6,295 nt of DNA from JBHIFB01 sp046760905. GTDB taxonomy: Bacteria; Gemmatimonadota; CAZMKB01. The position numbers were made by a program, and so were the translations under genes. The stretch covers positions 1 to 6,295 of the forward strand of contig JBHIFB010000161.1 in NCBI GenBank assembly GCA_046760905.1, in the 5' to 3' direction. Positions within the stretch are counted from its first letter, which is position 1, and every line of letters starts with the position of its first letter. Below are positions 1 through 6,208 of this stretch, one piece after another. The notes beneath the pieces were generated by a model. It was not told the origin of the DNA. It was given only the letters and a program-made list of their open reading frames with translations, and did no database searches.

Positions 1-410
1 CGTTCCCCCAGACCCCCACAGAGTGGTCGCTTCCCAGAGTGATAATATGTTACCGAACGGTTCTTCAAGAGTCGTATGGACAGACCTGTCACCTGGAAAT
101 TGGATCGATCAGGGAACCTGAAGATTGCAGAAGAAAAACCTGGAGCAAACAGTTCATAAACCTGAAAAAAGACAAGTTATGGTTAAGATCATCACATTGT
201 AGACCGAATTAGATTCTATTGAAAGATTTCCACACACTTGATTAGGAGGCTTTCCGGCAGTTGGGGATTGAGGTTTCAGACACTCCGAGGGACTTTTTCA
301 GAGATCTCCTCACGACAAGTGAAGACACCGCACTGAGATTTCCTGCCGGATGATAACCCTGAAGCTTCCCAAGCGCGTGCTGAAGAGGAAAATTCAGGTT
401 TCACAACAGG
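1..410. other. Left-edge region without a supported gene
   Basis: I see no convincing gene here. Two forward frames are open from the window edge: one stops at TGA 119-121 (39 codons) and one at TAG 210-212 (69 codons). They overlap in different frames, neither shows a family motif, and either could be chance or the tail of a gene to the left. The reverse frame open across 276-524 has no motif or ribosome binding site. The stretch from about 240 to 310 contains the dispersed repeat listed separately. Confidence 0.5.
287..309 (+). repeat. Dispersed 23-bp repeat, copy 1
   Basis: This 23-bp sequence, with the core GGGACTTTTTCAGAG, matches the reverse complement of 2751-2773 at 22 of 23 positions (the only difference is T versus C near the 3' end). 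The two copies are inverted and flank about 2.4 kb holding the inositol-phosphate gene and the beta-helix remnant. A match this long is not expected by chance in 6.3 kb. Similarity may extend weakly to the left (shared GGAGG and CACTC blocks), but I cannot set the edges of a larger element. Confidence 0.75.
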
Positions 411-439
411 TTGACAATACTGGCCCCTACGGATATTAT
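411..439 (+). promoter_or_regulatory. Sigma70-type promoter candidate for the inositol-phosphate gene
   Basis: TTGACA at 411-416 is followed by exactly 17 bases and then TATTAT at 434-439. The -35 box is perfect and the -10 box differs from TATAAT at one position. Transcription would start near 446, leaving a leader of about 295 nt before the ATG at 740. No intact gene lies between, so the 740-2071 gene is the likely target, but a small RNA or a leader peptide is possible. This is a sequence match only. Confidence 0.5.
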
Positions 440-445
440 TACAAT

Positions 446-739
446 TGGAAAGGTTAAAACTACGATCATTTTTATGCTGCGAAAGGAGGGTCCCAGGAAG
501 TACGGTACAGGGGTAGAATCTCATTCCATTTCAAAGCAATGATGCGAGTTACTCTTTTTAGTTATTCTTCAAGGTGGTTGAAGCTGATAGTTTAACCGGT
601 TCCGGTTGTAAAGCTTCCCATACCCGCTCGTAATTTCATTATTCACTAATATCAAGCATACTCGCGAGAAATCCTGTTGGTTTCCGGATAGTTCCAATAT
701 TTCGACGATGCAGTGAAACCAGCATTCAGGGGGTGAAAA
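446..739 (+). other. Putative long 5' leader of the inositol-phosphate gene
   Basis: If the promoter at 411-439 is used, these bases form an untranslated leader. It contains the palindrome AACCGG-TT-CCGGTT (594-607) and two tiny open frames, a 22-codon one from ATG 474 and an 18-codon one from ATG 539. Neither has a well-spaced ribosome binding site; the AGGAGG at 484-489 has no start codon at a suitable distance. I do not recognise any riboswitch class, and no T-tract terminator is visible. It could equally be ordinary spacer if another promoter sits closer to 740. Confidence 0.3.
594..607. promoter_or_regulatory. 14-bp palindrome upstream of the inositol-phosphate gene
   Basis: AACCGG (594-599) and CCGGTT (602-607) form a perfect inverted repeat around TT. 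It could be a regulator binding site or a small hairpin in the leader RNA. No function can be assigned from sequence. Confidence 0.25.
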
Positions 740-2071
740 ATGCAAGCAGTGATTATTGCAGCCGGTAGGGGAACACGCCTTAGGAGAGTCTTTTCCCCGA
801 AACCACTGACCCCGATTTTCGGACTCAGTCTGATCGAGAGGATCGTTCTGGTCGCAAAGCTGGTGGGAGTGCGCGACTTTAAGATAGTGGTGGGCTATGA
901 ATCCGACAGGATAAAGCAAGAACTGGGAGATGGGAGGAAGTATGGAGTATGCATAGAATATATCGAAAATGAACACTGGGAGAAAGGAAACGGCGTCTCG
1001 GTCCTGAAAGCCAGGGAGCATGTGAATGAACGTTTTTTACTGCTCATGTCAGATCACCTGTTCGATGAAGTGATCCTGGAAGAGCTACTTAAGGGAGGAG
1101 TTAATGAGACTAAATCCGTAGTGTGCATCGACACAAACCTCTCAGGCGATCATTTCGACCTGTATGATGCAACAAAGGTGAGGTTTGAGCACGACAAAGT
1201 AAAAAAAATAGACAAATACTTGAATGATTTCAATGCTGTAGATACCGGTGTGCTCCTTTATACAAGGGAGATATTCGATGCACTCGATGAGAGTGTGAAA
1301 GCGGGAAGGTTCAATCTCGCGGATGGAAATCAGGTGCTGGCTGATCGGGGAAGGCTTGGGGCCTTGGATATCACAGGATGCTTCTGGATAGATGTAGATG
1401 ATGAGAAAGCGCTTAAAAAGGCACGAAAAAGGCTCATTCAACAATTGTTCAAGCCGACTGACGGACCGATATCAAAGCAAATGAACAGGAGGCTCTCAAC
1501 GAGAATCTCCGCTTTCCTGGCTCGATACAACGTATCTCCGAACTCGATAACGCTTGGAAGCTTCTGCCTGTCTATGCTCTCGGCCCTGTTTTTCTTCCTA
1601 GGTGGACACGCGAATGTTCTCGCTGCCGGGATCATGGCCCAATTGTCCTCCATCCTGGACGGTTGTGACGGAGAAATTGCACGCTTGAAATTCAAATTCA
1701 GCGTGTTCGGCAAATGGCTCGATAAGGTGCTTGACCGCTACGCAGATGGATTGATTGTCCTTGGAATGACCCATGCCGTATGGAAAGCCACGTCGAATGA
1801 ACTGGTATGGCTGGTCGGTTTTCTTGCCATGACGGGCACCTTCATGAACAGCTATACCGCGACAATTTATGATGATCTCTTGCGCAAAGAATTTATCAAA
1901 TACAACTCGATGCGAATCGGAAGGGATGTGAGGTTGTTCATAGTTTTCCTCGGTGCCCTGTTCAATCAACTATTCATCACAATCGCCATACTCGCTTTAA
2001 TCACGAATACAGAATCCATACGCAGGCTGTTTCTACTTAAAGATGCATACCGTATCAGATCGGTGCATTAA
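740..2071 (+). CDS. Bifunctional inositol-1-phosphate cytidylyltransferase / CDP-alcohol phosphotransferase (IPCT/DIPPS type)
   Basis: 443 residues in two fused enzymes. Residues 1-235 are a nucleotidyltransferase: AAGRGTRL at 7-14, PKPL at 20-23, metal-binding Asp in MSDH (103-106), VDTG at 168-170 and FWIDVD at 215-220. Residues 240-443 are a membrane CDP-alcohol phosphotransferase with the full catalytic signature: D307, D310, G311, A314, R315, G324, D328 and D332. Hydrophobic segments lie at about 268-289, 337-350, 355-375 and 398-421. In characterised relatives the first half makes CDP-inositol from CTP and inositol-1-phosphate, and the second transfers phosphoinositol to inositol phosphate (giving di-myo-inositol phosphate, a heat and salt solute) or, in Rhodothermus marinus, to a lipid alcohol. 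Which acceptor applies here cannot be read from sequence. Start ATG 740 follows AGGGGGTG at 728-735. The gene stands alone on its strand and no inositol-phosphate synthase is visible. Family call is firm; the substrate is inferred. Confidence 0.88.
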   Translation: MQAVIIAAGRGTRLRRVFSPKPLTPIFGLSLIERIVLVAKLVGVRDFKIVVGYESDRIKQELGDGRKYGVCIEYIENEHWEKGNGVSVLKAREHVNERFLLLMSDHLFDEVILEELLKGGVNETKSVVCIDTNLSGDHFDLYDATKVRFEHDKVKKIDKYLNDFNAVDTGVLLYTREIFDALDESVKAGRFNLADGNQVLADRGRLGALDITGCFWIDVDDEKALKKARKRLIQQLFKPTDGPISKQMNRRLSTRISAFLARYNVSPNSITLGSFCLSMLSALFFFLGGHANVLAAGIMAQLSSILDGCDGEIARLKFKFSVFGKWLDKVLDRYADGLIVLGMTHAVWKATSNELVWLVGFLAMTGTFMNSYTATIYDDLLRKEFIKYNSMRIGRDVRLFIVFLGALFNQLFITIAILALITNTESIRRLFLLKDAYRIRSVH

Positions 2072-2177
2072 ATATGAAACATATAGCGTTTGTTAGTTGA
2101 TGGACGAATTACGCACTTCCTTTATCTGTAGACAACCCTGCAGGAGCGATGGTTGACTGTGATGTAGTAGGCAACTG
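2072..2177. other. Intergenic gap between converging inositol gene and beta-helix remnant
   Basis: Nothing coding is visible. GGTTGACTG and CAGTAACC (about 2150-2190) can pair imperfectly, but no T-run follows, so I do not call a terminator for the 740-2071 gene. Confidence 0.4.
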
Positions 2178-2741
2178 TCATTCAGTAACCAAGAACTTGA
2201 AACTGTCCTCGTCAAACACTATTCCCGGTGGGAGACCAACAGCCGACCAGTACTTATATACACCCGGGGGAGATGCCATTGGAATGTCATGAGTTTTATG
2301 TATCTGACAGGAATGGCAGTAGATTCCAGTTCCTTCATAGTCGGCAATGTTCGCCATTATTGTATTGCCATGTATGGTGGGCGAAGCGTAACTACAATAA
2401 ATCGAGCCGCCAAGTTCACTCGTGTTTCAGTCGCAGTAAATTCCACCACCATAGACATCTGCGGTGTTACCGGTAATGGTATTGTCATGAATAGTAGGAG
2501 AAGAATAGTAATCACAATAAATAGCTCTGCCGTAAGAAGCTTGATTTCTTTCAAATGTGTTATTTGTGATCGTCGGAGATGAATTCCAGCAATATACCCC
2601 TCCCCCGAAGGTACCTCCTGAGTTTCCTAAGACAGTATTATCCATGATGGTCGGGGCTGCAGCGTTGCAAAGTATCGTGGCACCGTACACAGCCCAGTTT
2701 TCTTCAATTGCGTTAGCCTTTATGATAGGAGAAGAGTCAAT
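2178..2741 (-). pseudogene. Remnant of a secreted parallel beta-helix repeat protein with a C-terminal beta domain
   Basis: One reverse frame runs from just after TGA 2742-2744 to TGA 2178-2180, broken only by TGA 2427-2429. It encodes turns of about 25-27 residues with the pattern SSPTI-x-x-NTI-x-x-N...GGGIYC, typical of right-handed beta-helix (pectate-lyase-like or Pmp-like) surface proteins. About five turns are recognisable. The turn at the internal stop keeps only its second half (NTSELGGSIYC), so roughly 12-13 codons are missing there. The last 41 codons (2181-2303) align without gaps to residues 743-783 of the M28 peptidase at 3009-5360, sharing PxxxxPxGxYxY, VGL and FxFxV. Only the end of that domain remains, so about 70 residues were lost before it. 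There is no start codon, signal peptide or promoter; the upstream end lies within about 10 bp of the inverted 23-bp repeat. Assembly collapse of repeats is an alternative explanation for the missing parts. Confidence 0.75.
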
Positions 2742-2750
2742 TCATGATTT

Positions 2751-2773
2751 GGAGGTCTCTGAAAAAGTCCCTC
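2751..2773 (-). repeat. Dispersed 23-bp repeat, copy 2 (inverted)
   Basis: This is the reverse-strand partner of 287-309 (22 of 23 identical). On the reverse strand it ends about 10 bp before the broken upstream end of the beta-helix remnant, so the sequence to its right (to about 2900) may be a non-coding element that replaced the start of that gene. The reverse frame open across 2742-2945 reads straight through it but has no recognisable protein motif and is not called. Confidence 0.75.
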
Positions 2774-2865
2774 TTCGCTCATGCGGCGAGTGTGAGATCA
2801 CGCCAGGCAAGACCCTCCGGAGCATTAGGTAGCTTCTCGCAGTGAAGAAATCCCAGGGAGACATA

Positions 2866-2897
2866 CGAAAGAGAAAATCAGCCCACATGAGCTGATT
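2866..2897 (-). terminator. Putative rho-independent terminator for the M28 peptidase gene
   Basis: Read on the reverse strand, AATCAGC (rc of 2891-2897) pairs perfectly with GCTGATT (rc of 2876-2882) across an 8-base loop containing CATGTG. The stem is followed by a T-rich run, TTTTCTCTTTC (down to about 2866). It lies about 110 bp after the stop codon of the peptidase gene, so it could end that transcript. The stem is short, so the call is moderate. Confidence 0.45.
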
Positions 2898-3008
2898 GCA
2901 GGACTCATGACCCATATCCCCAATCCCCGGGAACAAAACTTTCAATGCCGCCGTTATTTTCTATGGCTTTCATGGGAATATTCCATTTTAAGAGTTCACC
3001 TCTTCACC

Positions 3009-5360
3009 TCAGGGAATAACAGTAAAATCAAAGAAGCCCCTTGCATAGATGGTCTCGTCGTTCAATCCGACCTTCATTATATATGTATACGTACCGAGCG
3101 GAGCATAAATCGGAACAAACTGGCTCAAATGCACCGACGGGTTCGACTGAGCCGGTAGCGTCAATGAATATGGCCCAAAAATGGGATTACCCCAGTACGG
3201 CGTCCCTCCGGGAAGAAGAACATCTGACCACACGCTCAGCGTAACTGGATAATCAGCCGCATTGGTCCCAGTCACCGTAAATCCAAGATCGCTTCCCCTC
3301 TGCACGGTCGGTGAGTCGGGTACCAGCGATACCGATACCGGATAGGATAACTCTAGATACACATCATCTATGTACCAGCCAGGACCGTTTACACTACCAT
3401 CTGAACCAAAGGTGAACTTGAACTTCACCTGCTCACCCAGGTATGACTCCAAATCAAAAGTCGCCAACTCCCAACCTTCGCTGGTCCCGGTGTATCCAGC
3501 CTCATCATTCCAGTTCATTGAACTAGTGGGATAACCCCCCTGTGGAGTGATAAGCGTCCAGCTGCTGCCACCATCCGTGGAAATCTTCACATTACCGCCG
3601 TCATGGCCCGACTCGCTCTCATACCAGTGGTAGAAGTTCAAACTCGCTGAGGTTGTCTCCACCAGATCATATGTCCTCGAGGTGAGAGGTGAGTTTGCGT
3701 TTCCGCCATAAGGCCCGTCGAGGTTGGTTGCCCAGCAATTATCACCCCAGTGGGCACCGCCAGGGCCGTAACTAGAAGGAGTTCCCCATTCCCACATATA
3801 CAGCCCGGTGTATCCTCCATCATCGTCCTCGAAACTCTCAGCGAGATCCAGGGCAAATGAGAGTACAACCACTCCATTCTCTTCGACGTATGCAGACTGC
3901 GTCTCGCCAACCCAGGTCGGAAGAACCGCCTGCACCTGATAAGTTGCACCTCCGGGGATGGTAAAGGAAAAATATCCATTTTCATCTGTGTATTCTGGAG
4001 CAAGCGGTGTGTTGAGTACAGTCACTTCCACGTCGACCAGCGGCTGGCCATCAAGTGCACTCCGAACCGTTCCCTCGATAGTGCCAGGCTCTGCTGCTTC
4101 AAGCTCAAAATCGAGCCAGGCCCCACTATCAGGCGGAACGTAAACTTCCTGCTCCTGAGGCAGATATCCGTATGAGCTTGCTTCCACAACATAGGTCGAG
4201 TCATCCCCAACAGAGAGCGAATAATAACCGGTGGAGTCGGTATGGGTTTCCTTGTTAGATCCAACAACACGAATGGCTGCAGACAGAGGATCCCCGGTGG
4301 CAGCATCGGATACAAAGCCTTCGATATATCCAAGCGGTGTCATCTCAGCCAGCTCCGCAAGCGTTGCCAGAGACAGTTTACAACACCTCATCTCGTAAGT
4401 CAGATCCATGTTTTCGATTATATCATTCGGTGTATGATAATAAGGATTGAAATTCCATTCATGATAGAATACCGCATGATAACCAAACTCCCAGAAACTG
4501 TAATTATCACTATAGGCAAAGCCGCTTGGAATTACATCCAGGTTGATGTAGTCATAATACTCCTCTGCCACAGTATCTGTAAAATCAACAATCCATAATG
4601 ATGGATCATCATGATAGACTTTGACATGAGTTCTGTCATATTCGCTCTCGGCATACCCTATCATATCTACATTGAGCGCTGCCACGATATTATCGCCATT
4701 TTGATATGCCTCCTGAACATAGACATGACTGCCGAGCATCCATTGCTCCTCACCGGAGAAAGCGACGAAACGAACAGTATGATTAAAAGCATACTGACTC
4801 ATGATCTCGGCGGCGACCATAGTTGCAGCAGTGCCACTAGCATTGTCATCAGCTCCTGGGCAACCTGATACGCTATCATAATGACCGCAGATGATGTATA
4901 TTTCATCACTCGAAGGATCCACACCGGGTAACGTCGCTTCGATATTGTTCCCCGAGTAGCCGCCATTCGACCAGTAATGATAACGAACCTCGAGGCCCAT
5001 ATCAGCAAACTCATCATAGATATAGTCACCTGCATCGTCACAGGCCGGTGTACCAGTCACGCGAGGACCAAAACTGACGAGCCCCTCGATATACGTTAAA
5101 GCCGTGGATTCATCGATCTGCTCTATCAACTCGATGATATCCTCGTTGTATACTACTTGCTTGTGCCCCGGATAAGCTCGTGCTAATCCATAGCGATTCA
5201 TTGATACCTCGCTATCATATGCAAAACTGCCATCAAGAGGTGTATGATCTGGGAAAGGTCCCCTCAGGTCGCCTCTCAGGCCAATATCGGATCCGATCAC
5301 CGTGATGGCCATACCAATCGAAAGCACAAGAATAAGAAGAGCTATTCCTCCCATGTTCAT
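3009..5360 (-). CDS. Secreted M28-family zinc aminopeptidase with accessory beta domains
   Basis: 783 residues. Residues 4-23 form a hydrophobic export signal or anchor, unusual in lacking Lys/Arg before it. The M28 domain (about 72-340) keeps all expected metal and catalytic residues: H160 (GHYDS), D171/D172 (GADDNASG), E204-E205 (FSGEEQ), D232 (NVDMIGY) and H309 (YYHTPND). Next come two carboxypeptidase-regulatory-like domains (about 344-420 and 427-507), a jelly-roll/MAM-like domain (about 508-672, with STDGGSSW and GWYIDDVYL), and a C-terminal beta domain (674-783) also found at the end of the beta-helix remnant at 2178-2741. Family members remove N-terminal residues from peptides; extracellular protein or peptide scavenging is the likely role. 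The start ATG at 5360 has AGGAGG nine bases upstream (5370-5375); a second ATG two codons in is less well spaced. It has its own promoter at 5433-5461 and a possible terminator at 2866-2897, so it is probably monocistronic. The exact substrate is unknown. Confidence 0.92.
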   Translation of the reverse strand: MNMGGIALLILVLSIGMAITVIGSDIGLRGDLRGPFPDHTPLDGSFAYDSEVSMNRYGLARAYPGHKQVVYNEDIIELIEQIDESTALTYIEGLVSFGPRVTGTPACDDAGDYIYDEFADMGLEVRYHYWSNGGYSGNNIEATLPGVDPSSDEIYIICGHYDSVSGCPGADDNASGTAATMVAAEIMSQYAFNHTVRFVAFSGEEQWMLGSHVYVQEAYQNGDNIVAALNVDMIGYAESEYDRTHVKVYHDDPSLWIVDFTDTVAEEYYDYINLDVIPSGFAYSDNYSFWEFGYHAVFYHEWNFNPYYHTPNDIIENMDLTYEMRCCKLSLATLAELAEMTPLGYIEGFVSDAATGDPLSAAIRVVGSNKETHTDSTGYYSLSVGDDSTYVVEASSYGYLPQEQEVYVPPDSGAWLDFELEAAEPGTIEGTVRSALDGQPLVDVEVTVLNTPLAPEYTDENGYFSFTIPGGATYQVQAVLPTWVGETQSAYVEENGVVVLSFALDLAESFEDDDGGYTGLYMWEWGTPSSYGPGGAHWGDNCWATNLDGPYGGNANSPLTSRTYDLVETTSASLNFYHWYESESGHDGGNVKISTDGGSSWTLITPQGGYPTSSMNWNDEAGYTGTSEGWELATFDLESYLGEQVKFKFTFGSDGSVNGPGWYIDDVYLELSYPVSVSLVPDSPTVQRGSDLGFTVTGTNAADYPVTLSVWSDVLLPGGTPYWGNPIFGPYSLTLPAQSNPSVHLSQFVPIYAPLGTYTYIMKVGLNDETIYARGFFDFTVIP

Positions 5361-5432
5361 TGCAACGTTCCTCCTGAATTCGAAATCCTAAATAGAATCT
5401 CTTGAAAACTCACTTCTCCTCTCAACAAATGT

Positions 5433-5461
5433 ATCATACCAGATGTGGGGAGGCATGTCAA
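5433..5461 (-). promoter_or_regulatory. Sigma70-type promoter of the M28 peptidase gene
   Basis: On the reverse strand TTGACA (rc of 5456-5461) is separated by exactly 17 bases from TATGAT (rc of 5433-5438). The -35 box is perfect and the -10 box differs from TATAAT at one position. Transcription would begin near 5426, giving a leader of about 65 nt that includes the AGGAGG ribosome binding site at 5370-5375. Confidence 0.7.
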
Positions 5462-5470
5462 ACGTTTAAT

Positions 5471-5688
5471 GAGAAGCGGAGGCGAGTCCTCTATGCACAC
5501 TCTGTGCTCTTCGAGATCGGCTTAAGACTCATCTATGCACGAACGGCCTGTTCTGGGCGTTCGGTGTTGGGATAGGAAGAAGCTGGGGGATCATCGAGGA
5601 TCCTCTTGGAGGAGAGATCGGGGGACCGCAAGCGGCACTAGATGTAGACCTATCTAAGGTATTTCCAATTTATAGTCCGAGGAGATCC
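5471..5688 (+). pseudogene. Candidate frameshifted fragment of an unknown, possibly beta-barrel, protein
   Basis: I do not recognise the family. Two forward frames join into a protein-like stretch if one base is restored at about 5543-5544. The first frame reads VLFEIGLRLIYAR (ending at 5542) and then loses sense and stops at a TAG. The second takes over at GGC 5545 with GLFWAFGVGIGRSWGIIEDP and continues through GGEIGGPQAALDVDLSKVFPIYS (to about 5676). Alternating hydrophobic and small residues with aromatic ends suit outer-membrane beta strands. No start codon with a ribosome binding site is visible, and the second frame then runs on as antisense to the doxX-like gene. It may be the tail of a decayed gene, or a real gene with a sequencing error whose start has been lost. 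It could also be a chance open frame, since the evidence is composition and style only. Confidence 0.35.
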
Positions 5689-5691
5689 TTT

Positions 5692-5756
5692 TCACTCCTT
5701 CCCGGTTCTACCAGGGATAACAGTCTCACTCCTTTCCGGCCCTACCGTGGATGGCG
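5692..5756 (-). repeat. Diverged tandem duplication at the 3' end of the doxX-like gene
   Basis: The segment from 5692 repeats that from 5726, offset by 34 bp. Read on the reverse strand, the end of the gene encodes IHGRAGKE-stop and the downstream copy encodes IPGRTGKE-stop. Over the last 21 bases 18 are identical, and two of the three changes are synonymous. The copy lies outside the reading frame of the gene, after its stop codon. Confidence 0.6.
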
Positions 5757-6133
5757 AAGCGTCCGGCTCCGGCTGCCGACAGAAGCAGGAACACGAAACA
5801 ATAAAGAACCGCTGTCTCTCCCTGGTTCTGGATCGGCCAGAAGGCATTTCCCTGATGGAACATGAAGTAGGCAACGGCCATCTCGCCGGACAGGATGAAG
5901 GCCACAGGCCTTGTGAAAAAACCGAGCAAAATCGCCAGTCCACCGAAGAATTCCAGCACACCGCCAAGGCCCATCAATGAGAAAAAAGGTGCCGTCTGAC
6001 CGGCCTCACCCATGAAACCACCGAACAGGCCGAAGAGCTTCTGGGCCCCGTGCTGAAGAAAAAGAAGCCCGCTGACTATCCTTAGAAGACCAAGTGCCAT
6101 GCCGTGGAATCCGGCAGGAGCTTCCCCGTTCAT
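5726..6133 (-). CDS. DoxX family membrane protein
   Basis: 135 residues, the usual length for this family, with four hydrophobic helices at about 12-28, 55-72, 76-92 and 106-122. Diagnostic stretches are LRIVSGLLFLQHGAQKLFG (17-35), GGVLEFFGGLAILLGFFTRP (57-76) and the ending LSAAGAGRFAIHG. DoxX proteins are small inner-membrane proteins. The founding member is a subunit of an archaeal thiosulfate:quinone oxidoreductase, and bacterial members are tied to redox or oxidative-stress functions, but most, including this one, have no proven reaction. The start chosen is ATG 6133, five bases after AGGAGG (6139-6144). A TTG six codons further upstream (6149-6151) would place that ribosome binding site inside the gene and is rejected. 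The next gene on this strand is 365 bp away with its own promoter, so no operon is implied. GC content looks higher than in the neighbours. A diverged copy of its last codons lies just downstream. Confidence 0.9.
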   Translation of the reverse strand: MNGEAPAGFHGMALGLLRIVSGLLFLQHGAQKLFGLFGGFMGEAGQTAPFFSLMGLGGVLEFFGGLAILLGFFTRPVAFILSGEMAVAYFMFHQGNAFWPIQNQGETAVLYCFVFLLLSAAGAGRFAIHGRAGKE

Positions 6134-6158
6134 TTTTCCCTCCTTTCTCAAGAGCTAA

Positions 6159-6208
6159 GTGGGCCGTTTCTCAATTACTGTAACGTATTTCCTCCTGGCA
6201 CGGCCCAC
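6159..6208. promoter_or_regulatory. 9-bp inverted repeat upstream of the doxX-like gene
   Basis: GTGGGCCGT (6159-6167) and ACGGCCCAC (6200-6208) are perfect inverted copies with 32 bases between them, starting about 25 bp before the doxX-like start codon. The arms could be an operator or form a leader hairpin. No T-run follows on either strand, so it is not a typical terminator. I cannot see a clear -35/-10 pair for this gene. Confidence 0.35.

Noticed and set aside
24..34. 11-base match TGGTCGCTTCC with the reverse complement of 6260-6270, as possible terminal repeats
   Set aside because: An 11-base match is expected several times by chance in a window of this size, and it does not extend.
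276..524. Reverse-strand open frame of 82 codons
   Set aside because: No motif and no ribosome binding site; it overlaps the dispersed repeat and the promoter candidate.
569..1021. Reverse-strand 150-codon frame over the start of the inositol-phosphate gene
   Set aside because: It is antisense to a firmly recognised coding region and has no protein signature.
2427..2429. In-frame TGA read as an amino acid (alternative genetic code)
   Set aside because: The doxX-like gene, the M28 peptidase and the end of the beta-helix frame all finish at TGA at their expected family lengths, and the repeat turn around 2427 is itself incomplete, which points to deletion.
2228..2582. Forward frames of 82 and 97 codons
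   Set aside because: They are antisense shadows of the beta-helix repeats; their periodicity comes from the reverse strand.
2427..2741. CRISPR-like regular repeats
   Set aside because: The periodicity of about 75-80 bp is at protein level, with diverged DNA, and reflects beta-helix turns. There are no identical direct repeats with unique spacers.
2742..2945. Reverse-strand open frame of 67 codons in frame with the beta-helix remnant
   Set aside because: It reads through the dispersed repeat and the terminator hairpin and shows no beta-helix pattern or other family motif; likely non-coding sequence.
3638..5041. Other open frames within the M28 peptidase gene, both strands
   Set aside because: They overlap a continuous 783-codon gene with complete catalytic motifs and have no motifs of their own.
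5747..5980. Forward 77-codon frame across the doxX-like gene
   Set aside because: It is antisense to a clear family member; the open frame follows from GC-rich codon use on the other strand.
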